NCBI GenBank assembly: GCA_023402275.1
Contig: JAEXCH010000014.1
Span: 1-64,000, forward strand
DNA: 64,000 bases
Direction: 5' to 3'
Origin: Methanobacteriota archaeon
GTDB lineage: Archaea; Thermoplasmatota; Thermoplasmata; Methanomassiliicoccales; Methanomethylophilaceae
The position numbers were made by a program, and so were the translations under genes. The notes under the pieces are model-generated. The model was given only the letters and a program-made list of their open reading frames with translations. It was not told where the DNA came from and ran no database searches. This document shows, in pieces, positions 53,186 to 60,894 of the stretch; positions within the stretch are counted from its first letter, which is position 1, and each line of letters begins with the position of its first letter.

Positions 53186-53523
53186 ATTATCCCTCCGGAT
53201 GATAGTCTTACTCCCACTATTCCTATGACGATCATTGACACGAAGACAACTCTCTTCGCAGTTATCACTTCTTTATAGAGTACTGCACCAAGTCCTACAA
53301 CGATTACTGCTCCTATGCCTGCAAGCAGTGCATAGGATATTCCGGGGCCGATCTCCGCTACGGCGAGGGCCAATGTATACAAGCAAGCCATAATGAGCAC
53401 GAATGTCAGAACACCCCATCCTATCTTTCTGAAATTATCGGATTTCTCCAGGGTGATCACCCAAATGGGCTCAAGTATGCTTGCGATGATAAGGTATATC
53501 CATCCAAGCTCCATATTTGACAA
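53182..53523 (-). CDS. SMR-family transporter subunit
   Basis: A 113-residue, four-helix small multidrug resistance protein. The helix-1 segment WIYLIIASILEPIWVITLEKS keeps the essential Glu (Glu18, equivalent to EmrE Glu14). First gene of the overlapping pair; a TATA-like TTATTTATA lies about 20 bases upstream on the minus strand, so the transcript is probably leaderless. Confidence 0.85.
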   Translation of the reverse strand: MSNMELGWIYLIIASILEPIWVITLEKSDNFRKIGWGVLTFVLIMACLYTLALAVAEIGPGISYALLAGIGAVIVVGLGAVLYKEVITAKRVVFVSMIVIGIVGVRLSSGGII

Positions 53524-53649
53524 CGGGATTATGCGTATAAATAACTATTATCCAATACCAAAAACTAGATTAAGGATTGGATGTAAAAACTCCATCAACA
53601 ATAGATAAAAATCATATTATGAAAGATTTTATTAATGAGTTTTGAAAGA

Positions 53650-53919
53650 TCATCTTGTTCTTGACGTTCTTCTTTCCTTCTTGGGAACAGTTCTTTCCTT
53701 GTTATTGCAGTTCGGACATACCCAGTATTTGCCTTTGTATGTCATTTTGCTATTACATTGTGAACAACGTTTGTTAGAATCATCGTTGATCTCTTTAGCT
53801 TCCTTTCTGTTCGTTATGAAGAAATACAGCAAAACACAAACAATTATTGCCGTTATTATTATCGGTATCAAGGGAGTTTCCGTTAGAGAACTTATATCCA
53901 TAGTAACATCCAATAACAC
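53650..53919 (-). CDS. small membrane protein with zinc ribbon
   Basis: An 89-residue protein: one hydrophobic helix (about residues 17-36) followed by CSQCNSKMTYKGKYWVCPNCNNK, a four-Cys zinc ribbon, and an Arg/Lys-rich tail. ATG at 53901 (MDISSLTETP) is an alternative start. Function unknown. It is transcribed alone in an AT-rich pocket between the SMR genes and importer 2. Confidence 0.65.
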   Translation of the reverse strand: MLLDVTMDISSLTETPLIPIIITAIIVCVLLYFFITNRKEAKEINDDSNKRCSQCNSKMTYKGKYWVCPNCNNKERTVPKKERRTSRTR

Positions 53920-54031
53920 GCCAGTGGATTTAAAGGGATTGGCCGACCTAATGGTAGGTGAAAAACATCACCCGAAACGATACTGTTGGTATTGACATTA
54001 GGACATTGCCCCCATTAGGTGTTAATCGATA

Positions 54032-54838
54032 TCAGTCAATCAGAGACATCTCATCATCCTCCAATGCCCTTTGAAGGATGACATGAGGCCTGCCGTCGTC
54101 ATCTATGACCCTGCAATCGACCCCGTAGATATTCTTTATCGTCTCTGCAGTAAGGGTCTCCTCAGGTGTCCCTACTCTGTATATCGTTCCCGGAGGGGCC
54201 ATCATAACGATCTTATCAGCATATTTCGCAGAGGTGTTGAGATCGTGACTTACCATTATGACTGTCATTCCGATCTCCTTTGCCAGATTCCTGAGTCTCT
54301 CGGTCACCTGCAGTTGGTGTCTGGCATCAAGATTGGCGGTGGGTTCGTCAAGGATAAGCACTCTGGGAGTCTGGGCCAGACCCTTCGCAATGACCATCTT
54401 CTGATGCTGTCCTGCAGAGATCTCGTTGGAGTCCTTCATTGCAAGGTCCGAGATGCCCATCATATTCAGGGATCTCTTCACGATCTTCCAATCGATTTCA
54501 GATGCAGAACCCATCCTCTGATGAGGATGTCTGCCCATCATGACCATGTCGATCACGGTTCTGGCGAATACGTCCCCCGATGTCACAGGAACATATCCCA
54601 TGACCTTCGCTATCTCCTTCAATCTCAGTTCGGATAGATCGTTACCGTCGACAAGTATCCTCCCCTCGTTGGGTTTGTTGATGCCCAATATGCATTTCAC
54701 AAGTGTGGATTTACCCACACCGTTTGGTCCTACTATACAGATAAGACCAGGTTCATCGATGGTGAGATCGATATCACTAAGGATCTGGACATCCCCGTAT
54801 CGGAATCCAAGTTTCTCTATCTCTATCCTCAATTCCAT
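54032..54838 (-). CDS. FecE/BtuD-type ABC ATPase, importer 2
   Basis: A 268-residue ATPase: Walker A GPNGVGKST, signature ISAGQHQK, Walker B VLILDEPTANLD, H-loop VSHDLN. The start at 54838 is chosen for GGAGG just upstream; a longer in-frame reading toward 55120 lies inside the permease gene and is not real. It overlaps the permease end by 10 bases. Paralogous to the importer 1 ATPase. Confidence 0.93.
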   Translation of the reverse strand: MELRIEIEKLGFRYGDVQILSDIDLTIDEPGLICIVGPNGVGKSTLVKCILGINKPNEGRILVDGNDLSELRLKEIAKVMGYVPVTSGDVFARTVIDMVMMGRHPHQRMGSASEIDWKIVKRSLNMMGISDLAMKDSNEISAGQHQKMVIAKGLAQTPRVLILDEPTANLDARHQLQVTERLRNLAKEIGMTVIMVSHDLNTSAKYADKIVMMAPPGTIYRVGTPEETLTAETIKNIYGVDCRVIDDDGRPHVILQRALEDDEMSLID

Positions 54839-56007
54839 GCCTCCTTCCTCTGTCGTATTATGAGATAAAGGAACATCGGACCGCCTATGAACGCTGTGAC
54901 CACACCAACCTCCAATACGGATGGGGCGATGATGGTCCTTCCAATGTAATCCGATATCAACAACAACAATGCTCCGAATACGGCAGAAGCAGGTATCAGA
55001 TATCTGTTGTCCGAACCGATGAATATCCTTGCAACGTGAGGAGCGACCAATCCAACGAATCCTATCGTACCTGTGAAACTGACTATGGAGGCAGCTATCA
55101 GTGAAACTATGACCAAACATATTATCCTGAGTTTGGAAGCATCGATACCTAGTGCTCTTGCGCTTTCGTCACCGGAGGACAGGATGTTGATCTTGTTAGA
55201 TAACAACATTATAGCGACCGAACCTATCAATGTGACCACGAACATAACGGGGACATCATCCCATAGCATGTTGTTCAAAGAACCGACCTGCCATCTGTAT
55301 ATGGCCGCAAGACTGTCTGGCTCCGCCCATAACTGGAGGGCTGTCGTCATTGCACTGAATATGTACATGATGGCAAGACCCGAGAGTATCATTGTAGTGG
55401 AAGAGGCACCCTTCATTCTCGAGACCACCATTATCAAAGCCGTGGGGGCCAGAGAGAACAGGAATGCATTGAGCAGAAGACTGAAATCCCCCGATATGAA
55501 ATTGAAACCTGAGACTATGCACAGAGTGGCACCGAATGCCGCACCTGATGATACTCCCGTGGTGTAAGTATCCGCCATAGGATTCTTCAGGGTACTCTGC
55601 ATCACTGCTCCTGCCAGGGCAAGACCGAATCCCGCTATTATCGCCACCAATACTCTGGGCAGACGAAGTTCCCAGACAACATGGTCCTTGAGGTATTCGA
55701 TTGCATCAGTGGGGGCCCCGTGCAGGATATGGTTCCAGATGATCTGGTAGACCTCAGCGAACTCCAGAGGATAATCGCCGTGGGTTATTATCATGCCTGC
55801 AGAGACGAATGCCAATATAATGCAGACAGAAACGAAGATTATCTTTCGAAATATGTGCTTGTGATATTGTTGATCTAATACCTTATCTGTTTCGGAATCT
55901 CCCTTGTCCCATTCCTTGTATAGAAGATCGTTCTGTTCTACAGCGTCAAGCTGCAGACCCTTGTCCTTTCCGATATCCGCACTAAGCCTATTTCGAAGGT
56001 TTGACAT
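54829..56007 (-). CDS. FecCD/BtuC-type permease, importer 2
   Basis: A 392-residue permease of the corrinoid/iron-chelate family with a charged N-terminus of about 65 residues. Motifs: IAGFGLALAGAVMQSTLKNPMADTYTTGVSSGA and GTIGFVGLVAPHVARIFIG. The ATG at 56007 has GTGAT 4 bases upstream; GTG at 56016 is an alternative. Second gene of importer 2, separated from the binding-protein gene by a hairpin. Confidence 0.92.
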   Translation of the reverse strand: MSNLRNRLSADIGKDKGLQLDAVEQNDLLYKEWDKGDSETDKVLDQQYHKHIFRKIIFVSVCIILAFVSAGMIITHGDYPLEFAEVYQIIWNHILHGAPTDAIEYLKDHVVWELRLPRVLVAIIAGFGLALAGAVMQSTLKNPMADTYTTGVSSGAAFGATLCIVSGFNFISGDFSLLLNAFLFSLAPTALIMVVSRMKGASSTTMILSGLAIMYIFSAMTTALQLWAEPDSLAAIYRWQVGSLNNMLWDDVPVMFVVTLIGSVAIMLLSNKINILSSGDESARALGIDASKLRIICLVIVSLIAASIVSFTGTIGFVGLVAPHVARIFIGSDNRYLIPASAVFGALLLLISDYIGRTIIAPSVLEVGVVTAFIGGPMFLYLIIRQRKEAWN

Positions 56008-56030
56008 GCTTATCACATGAAAAAGGATCA

Positions 56031-56054
56031 GAGGGATGAGTCACCTCATCCCTC
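56031..56054 (-). terminator. intra-operon hairpin, importer 2
   Basis: GAGGGATGAG (56031-56040) and CTCATCCCTC (56045-56054) form a perfect 10-base stem with a TCAC loop. On the minus strand it is followed by CCTTTTTC. It occupies the same position as the hairpin of importer 1 but with a different stem sequence. Confidence 0.65.
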
Positions 56055-56067
56055 CGGTCGAATGGTT

Positions 56068-57453
56068 TTAGATGGCGATACCGCCGGTCGCCTGATATGC
56101 CGCAACATCGAAATCATACTGCAGGAAATCATCCATGAATTCCTGGAAGATCTCATCCGGATTCATATCCTTGAACAGATCAGGATAGAACCATTTCGCC
56201 ATGTATACGGAACCTATGACGTAACTGGTACCCTGTCCCACAAGGTTATCCAGAACATGTATCTGTGTTCCGTAGGCGTTGGTCATTCCTGCCCAGTGCT
56301 TCACCGCAGCATCATAGAACGATTTGTTGGTATAATCGTTCATCTTCACGTTAGTGAGTCCGCCGTAGACTATGGCCACTATGTAGTCAAGATCCGACTG
56401 CGCCTTCACCCACTCATCGGTCACGGTGACGTTGGTGCTGGTTGAGGTAAGGTTACGGGTGATGACATTGTCCGCACCTGCAAGCAGAGATGTCTCATAC
56501 TTTCCGGAACGGGGGCCGTTCATGATGTACTCCCATCCTACATACTGTCCCCTAGGAACTAGGATCTTGACGATCTTGTCATCAGACAGGGTAGAGACCT
56601 TATCTGAAATGGTTCCGATCCATTTGTCAGCCCAGGCCGCATATGCCTGTGCCTCCTCGTTCTTACATATCATGAAACCGAGGGTCAGTGTTCCTTCGAT
56701 GACCTTGTTGTCCTCCCAGCTGGATATCCTTATGACATCCATATTGCTGCGTTCAGAAGGAAGGGCTGCTTCCAGGGTGTTACAATATATGTCCCTTGTA
56801 CCTGTCAGGATAGCATCAGGAGCGTATTTTATTATAAGCTCAGCTGAAGGATCACTGCGTTCGCTGTAGCTGTGGAATATGACCTGATCATCTTTGAGTG
56901 CACCTGCCGCATAGGCATGACCTGCAGATTGATAGTCCCAAGCTATGAGCATGTCCAATGCATGGAGGGTCTGTATCTGTTTGCTGTTCTGTTCGTATGT
57001 GGAGATGAGTGTCTTTGCCGGGTAGTGCATAGAGTTTATGGCTCCGTCCACATCGATGTAATGGATCAATTGTTTCTCTGAGTTGATGTTCGCATCTATC
57101 ATGCTGCGGACCATCTTTATGTCATCGTTGTTGATGACGCCGTCCTGATTGGCATCTGCCATTCTGACATCAACAGAATACTTCGACAGTTCTGCGTTGA
57201 AGACAACTTCATTAGCCTTTCCGTCAAGGATCTTCTGTATCCATTCTATGTCCTTCTCATCCAGGACATCATCCATGTTCGCATTTCCTACGATCCACAA
57301 CCTTCCGTTGGCATCCGCCGTCTCACGGTTGGGATCGTCGGTGATAATATCGACCACTTCTTTGGAGCTGTTATTGTTCAGCAGAACGAATCCTACGCCT
57401 GCAGTGACAATGATAACAGCCGCTACGATCGCGACCAAAGTATATATTTTCAT
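56068..57453 (-). CDS. dockerin-tagged ABC substrate-binding protein, importer 2
   Basis: A 461-residue secreted protein with an N-terminal anchor (about residues 5-27), two dockerin-type calcium repeats (GNANMDDVLDEKDIEWIQKI and ADANQDGVINNDDIKMVRSM) and a BtuF/FecB-type binding domain (LDMLIAWDYQSAG, IIKYAPDAILTG, VKILVPRGQYVGW). It parallels the importer 1 protein in architecture but differs widely in the binding lobes, so the ligand may differ. The promoter holds the best copy of the shared palindrome. Confidence 0.85.
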   Translation of the reverse strand: MKIYTLVAIVAAVIIVTAGVGFVLLNNNSSKEVVDIITDDPNRETADANGRLWIVGNANMDDVLDEKDIEWIQKILDGKANEVVFNAELSKYSVDVRMADANQDGVINNDDIKMVRSMIDANINSEKQLIHYIDVDGAINSMHYPAKTLISTYEQNSKQIQTLHALDMLIAWDYQSAGHAYAAGALKDDQVIFHSYSERSDPSAELIIKYAPDAILTGTRDIYCNTLEAALPSERSNMDVIRISSWEDNKVIEGTLTLGFMICKNEEAQAYAAWADKWIGTISDKVSTLSDDKIVKILVPRGQYVGWEYIMNGPRSGKYETSLLAGADNVITRNLTSTSTNVTVTDEWVKAQSDLDYIVAIVYGGLTNVKMNDYTNKSFYDAAVKHWAGMTNAYGTQIHVLDNLVGQGTSYVIGSVYMAKWFYPDLFKDMNPDEIFQEFMDDFLQYDFDVAAYQATGGIAI

Positions 57454-57463
57454 GATTATCAGT

Positions 57464-57478
57464 TGGATTATACATCCA
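57464..57478. promoter_or_regulatory. TGGAT-N5-ATCCA operator, importer 2 promoter
   Basis: TGGAT-TATAC-ATCCA; with flanking bases the arms reach 7 (GTTGGAT/ATCCAAC, 57462-57480). A TATA box GTATAAATAA (minus strand, 57481-57490) directly precedes it, and the start codon is 10 bases further on, so a bound protein would block initiation. A weaker CGGAT-N7-ATCCA pair lies at 57499-57515. Confidence 0.7.
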
Positions 57479-57582
57479 ACTTATTTATACGTTGTAGCCG
57501 GATGATAAACATCCAATTGATTCAGCAATATCAGAACAAATTAAAAGGAAAAAATGTAAAGACCAACTATAGAGGATAATGG

Positions 57583-57656
57583 TGGACAGGGCGAGATTCG
57601 AACTCGCGACATCTACGTTGCGAACGTAGCGATCTACCGGGCTGATCTACCTGCCC
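57583..57656 (-). tRNA. tRNA-Ala (anticodon CGC)
   Basis: Cloverleaf complete: acceptor GGGCAGG with CCTGTCC including the G3-U70 wobble that is the alanine identity element, D-arm GATC...GATC, anticodon stem CTACG/CGTAG with loop TTCGCAA, T-arm GCGAG-TTCGAAT-CTCGC, discriminator A. CCA is not encoded. Confidence 0.96.
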
Positions 57657-57899
57657 ATACCGGTACATGACCATCGTTGCATTGGATATAAAGTTTTCAC
57701 AGAGATCACCTTCACGTGAGAGAATACTGTCATTAGAAAAAACAAGGACTTGTTATATGAATATGAAGCACAAATCTATGGATTTCTGTATATCTTACAA
57801 TTGTTAAACATCTATTCCTAGGAAAAAGTGTAACAATATGACATTTATTCCTAGGAAAAAGTGTAAATATTTATAAGCTGGAGCGTGTTAACAAATATT
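57657..57899. repeat. direct repeat in ATPase promoter region
   Basis: A 21-base sequence starting TATTCCTAGGAAAAAGTG occurs exactly at 57813-57833 and 57846-57866. Its core TTCCTAGGAA is palindromic. The second copy runs into a TATA-like AAATATTTATAAG about 20 bases before the ATPase start, so the repeats are likely operator sites. The rest of the gap has no gene. Confidence 0.6.
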
Positions 57900-59240
57900 A
57901 TGCGAAGAAAGATGACCGACATGCTAATGGAATGGAAAGGGGACCCCAACAAGAAGTCATTACTCATACGGGGTGCTAGGCAGGTCGGAAAAACATACAT
58001 AGTGGATGAATTCGCCAAAAATAATTATCGTACATACATTTACATAAACTTTGAAGAGGATGAATCATTAAAGGATGTATTCGCAGGGGATCGAAGTGTC
58101 GACTCGGTCATCAGAAAATTATCCTTAAGATTCCCGGATAAGGATTTCATACCCGGAGAGACCCTGATATTCTTGGATGAGATCCAAAATTGTCCCGATG
58201 CAAGAGTGGCGTTCAAATTCTTCACCATCGATGGACGATATGATGTGATTGGTACAGGTTCACTGCTCGGCGTCAAATACAAGGATGTATCATCATATCC
58301 TGTTGGTTACGAGAGTGTGATCGATATGTACTCTATGGATTTTGAAGAGTTCTTGTGGGCAATGGGCATAAAGATCGAGACGATAGAGGAGATAAAACAG
58401 GCAATGGGATCATGTACACCATTGGACGAATTCACCCTGAATGAGTTGAATAGATACTATCGATGGCATATGATAATTGGTGGTATGCCGGAGGCAGTAT
58501 CCACATTCAAAGAGACCAATCATTTCGGAAAGGTCCTGAATGTACAGAAAAGGATAGTCAGTGGTTATGCGGACGACATCTCCAAATATGCGCCGATGTC
58601 AGACAAAGGAAAGACGCGTGCAGTTCTGTATTCAATACCTAGACAACTTTCAAGACCAAATAAAAAATTCGTATATGAACAGGTCGAAGGCAAGACAGGA
58701 AGCAGACACGACACATACGGAGGAGGATTATCTTGGCTGTATGATGCGGGTATAATCAGCTTCTGCCATAACCTTCAGGAACCCGCTATTCCTCTTGCAG
58801 TGAATATAAAATTGAATGCATTCAAGGTCTATATGAGGGACACAGGATTGCTGATATCAATGATGGAAGATGGTATGGCAACAGCTTTGCTGAATGATTC
58901 AGTATATGTGAACGAAGGCAGCATTGTGGAGAACATGACCGCAGATATGCTTGCTAAATGCGGTTATGGATTGACATATTTCGAACGGAAAGGAACACTG
59001 GAAGTGGATTTCGTGTTGAATCTTAATGGTACGGCCACAGCAATAGAGGTTAAATCGGGAAATAATCGAAAATCAAAATCCCTTGATTCGATCATGTCCG
59101 ATAAATACAAAGTGAAGAGAGGCATAAAATTCGAAAACAGCAACATATATGTTGATGGAAAGGGAGTTGAGCATTATCCGTTATTCGCAGCAGCATTCAT
59201 CAGAAACATCGCTGAAGATAGTGGACAGGGCGAGATTTGA
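57900..59240 (+). CDS. AAA ATPase with DUF4143 (AAA_14 type)
   Basis: A 446-residue ATPase: Walker A IRGARQVGKTYIV, Walker B LIFLDEIQNCPDA, GTGSLLG sensor, then a DUF4143 nuclease-like C-terminal domain (DFVLNLNGTATAIEVKSG). These proteins are common and strain-variable in anaerobes; their function is unknown, with roles in mobile elements or toxin-like systems suggested. ATG at 57900 is preferred over GTG at 57885. Its last codons and stop lie inside a sequence copied from the 3' end of tRNA-Ala, so the C-terminus is an acquired tail. Confidence 0.85.
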   Translation: MRRKMTDMLMEWKGDPNKKSLLIRGARQVGKTYIVDEFAKNNYRTYIYINFEEDESLKDVFAGDRSVDSVIRKLSLRFPDKDFIPGETLIFLDEIQNCPDARVAFKFFTIDGRYDVIGTGSLLGVKYKDVSSYPVGYESVIDMYSMDFEEFLWAMGIKIETIEEIKQAMGSCTPLDEFTLNELNRYYRWHMIIGGMPEAVSTFKETNHFGKVLNVQKRIVSGYADDISKYAPMSDKGKTRAVLYSIPRQLSRPNKKFVYEQVEGKTGSRHDTYGGGLSWLYDAGIISFCHNLQEPAIPLAVNIKLNAFKVYMRDTGLLISMMEDGMATALLNDSVYVNEGSIVENMTADMLAKCGYGLTYFERKGTLEVDFVLNLNGTATAIEVKSGNNRKSKSLDSIMSDKYKVKRGIKFENSNIYVDGKGVEHYPLFAAAFIRNIAEDSGQGEI

Positions 59241-59290
59241 ACCCATGACATCCAAGCAATATGAAGGGCTGAATGGTTGATGTGTATCGT
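59221..59290 (-). pseudogene. decayed tRNA-Ala copy
   Basis: The plus-strand sequence GTGGACAGGGCGAGATT (59221-59237) is identical to 57582-57598, the acceptor/T-arm end of tRNA-Ala. Similarity continues with scattered changes through GAAC and GACATC, and a D-arm-like GGGCTGA occurs further on, but the anticodon arm is gone and the T-stem no longer pairs. Not a functional tRNA. Confidence 0.6.
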
Positions 59291-59390
59291 AATCGGAGAT
59301 CTTCATAATATATGTAATACCAATGGATTCGGTTGCACTATCTGCAAAAACACTTAATTGTGATCGATGATTCCTGTGAGTAATGATACC

Positions 59391-59666
59391 ATGAGCGATG
59401 AGGTCATATGTCAAAGTTGCGGAATGCCGCTGAAGGAGAACAGCGATAAAGGCACGAATTCAGATGGAAGTCTGTCTGATGTCTATTGTGTGTACTGTTT
59501 CAAAGACGGTTCATTCACCAGGGATATAACAATGGAAGAGATGGTCGATAAGAATCTCATATATCTTGATGAGTGGTTGAAAGAGACCGGACAGGATATG
59601 ACCATTGATGAGGCAAGAGCACAGTTGATGCAATATCTGCCGACATTGAAAAGATGGCGCAAATGA
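59391..59666 (+). CDS. putative zinc-ribbon protein
   Basis: A 91-residue protein with ICQSCGMPL near the N-terminus and VYCVYCFKDGSF after it, the four-Cys pattern of the putative zinc-ribbon family (zf-ribbon_2). The C-terminal half is helical (TMEEMVDKNL...EARAQLMQYLP). Function unknown. The ATG at 59391 is preferred over one eight codons earlier. It is followed after 13 bases by the DoxX-like gene and probably co-transcribed. Confidence 0.75.
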   Translation: MSDEVICQSCGMPLKENSDKGTNSDGSLSDVYCVYCFKDGSFTRDITMEEMVDKNLIYLDEWLKETGQDMTIDEARAQLMQYLPTLKRWRK

Positions 59667-59679
59667 GCAGGGCGACCAA

Positions 59680-60189
59680 ATGAGAGCGATTGAAATAATA
59701 AAGGAAAAGGGGGTCGTGCTCCCTCTTGCGATCATGAGGATCATCCTCGGCCTGATGCTGATCTGGGCATTTTTCGATAAACTGTTTGGTCTGGGGATGG
59801 AGACCCCTCATGGACAGGGAATGATCGATGGAGGATCGCCCACGCATCTATTCCTTCTCTACAATGATGGTCCATTTTCCGGATTATTCCACTGGATGAG
59901 TAACTTCTCCGGTGTCACTGACATTCTGCTCATGGTCGGACTCGCCCTTCTGGGCATGACATTGGTATTGGGGATAGCGTCCAAATTTACAACGATATTC
60001 GGTTCATTGTTCTTCATCATAATGTTCATCGGGACATTCCCCCCTTCGGACAATCCCCTCTTGGATTATCATCTGGTATATCTTGTTGCAATGATCGCAA
60101 TATGGTCTGCGGATGCAGGATCATATCTTGGCGTGGGCAAAAGATGGCGCGAATCTCGTATCGTTGGAAGATTCCCGATATTGGAATGA
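59680..60189 (+). CDS. DoxX/DoxD-like membrane protein
   Basis: A 169-residue membrane protein with four hydrophobic segments: LPLAIMRIILGLMLIWAFFDK, the GVTDILLMVGLALLGMTLVLGI segment, FGSLFFIIMFIGTF and YLVAMIAIWSADAG. This is the layout of DoxX/DoxD proteins (quinone- or thiol-linked membrane redox partners). No catalytic motif assigns a reaction. Confidence 0.78.
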   Translation: MRAIEIIKEKGVVLPLAIMRIILGLMLIWAFFDKLFGLGMETPHGQGMIDGGSPTHLFLLYNDGPFSGLFHWMSNFSGVTDILLMVGLALLGMTLVLGIASKFTTIFGSLFFIIMFIGTFPPSDNPLLDYHLVYLVAMIAIWSADAGSYLGVGKRWRESRIVGRFPILE

Positions 60190-60297
60190 GACTGTCTTGA
60201 TATTGTCTGTACGTAAAAAAGATCAACAAATCCCTGTATCAATAACGTTACACCAAATAAGATATACTTTTGACCCGATTCAAGAACCGGTGATATA

Positions 60298-60702
60298 TTG
60301 GTAAAACTCACAGAAGACATGAAGGCCGTTTTGAATAAGATAAGGATATTTCCTCTGGCAACATCATCAAAGGACGGTACACCGAATGTTGTACCGATAG
60401 GGATGCTCATACTCCAACCTGATAACGAAACGATATGGGTCGTTGACAACTACATGAGCAAGACCGTTGCCAATGCAAAGGAGAATCCAAAGGTATCGAT
60501 ATACGTCTGGGATCCAGAATCCCCGGATTCATATCAGATAAAGGGGTCCGTGACGGTCGAGAATTCCGGATCCGATTACGAAAAGGCCGTTGAGTTCGCC
60601 CACTCGAAGAAGGAGACGTATCCTGCAAAGAATCTTCTGAAGATCAAGATAACCGATGTGTATTACACAACACCCGGACCTAAGGCAGGCCAGAAGATAT
60701 GA
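60298..60702 (+). CDS. pyridoxamine 5'-phosphate oxidase-like flavin-binding protein (TTG start)
   Basis: A 134-residue split-barrel protein of the PNPOx-like family: FPLATSSKDGTPNVVPIGML, IWVVDNYMSKTVANAKENPKVSIYVW and a terminal LKIKITDVYYTTPGPKAG. It likely binds FMN or F420 and reduces small substrates; pyridoxal synthesis itself is doubtful for such a short member. Translation starts at TTG 60298, preceded by GGTGATA. Confidence 0.8.
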   Translation: MVKLTEDMKAVLNKIRIFPLATSSKDGTPNVVPIGMLILQPDNETIWVVDNYMSKTVANAKENPKVSIYVWDPESPDSYQIKGSVTVENSGSDYEKAVEFAHSKKETYPAKNLLKIKITDVYYTTPGPKAGQKI

Positions 60703-60894
60703 TCAATCATCGAACTCGTCATCCCTCACATACTGTGTGGCCCAGCCCATGGCTGCGGCCAACGGTATGAATAGGAGATAGGACCAGCTGTTGTTTATGG
60801 TGTAGCAGACCCCGAAGAGTGCTACCCCTACAACGGCCCCTATTATGAAACCATATTTCATATTAGTCTTCTTTCTCATCGAGACCATTATCAC
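60703..60894 (-). CDS. small membrane protein
   Basis: A 63-residue protein with a basic N-terminus and two hydrophobic helices (YGFIIGAVVGVALFGVCY and WSYLLFIPLAAAMGWA), ending in an acidic tail. Function unknown. Its start overlaps the purB stop by 4 bases, so it is translationally coupled to purB. ATG at 60861 (MKYGFIIG) is an alternative start. Confidence 0.6.
   Translation of the reverse strand: MIMVSMRKKTNMKYGFIIGAVVGVALFGVCYTINNSWSYLLFIPLAAAMGWATQYVRDDEFDD

Noticed and set aside
53550..53582. ATCCAAT ... ATTGGAT before the SMR genes as an operator copy
   Set aside because: The half-sites are in the opposite orientation and 19 bases apart, unlike the N5 sites.
54839..55120. N-terminal extension of the importer 2 ATPase
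   Set aside because: It lies inside the permease gene in another phase, while a good GGAGG site precedes ATG at 54838.
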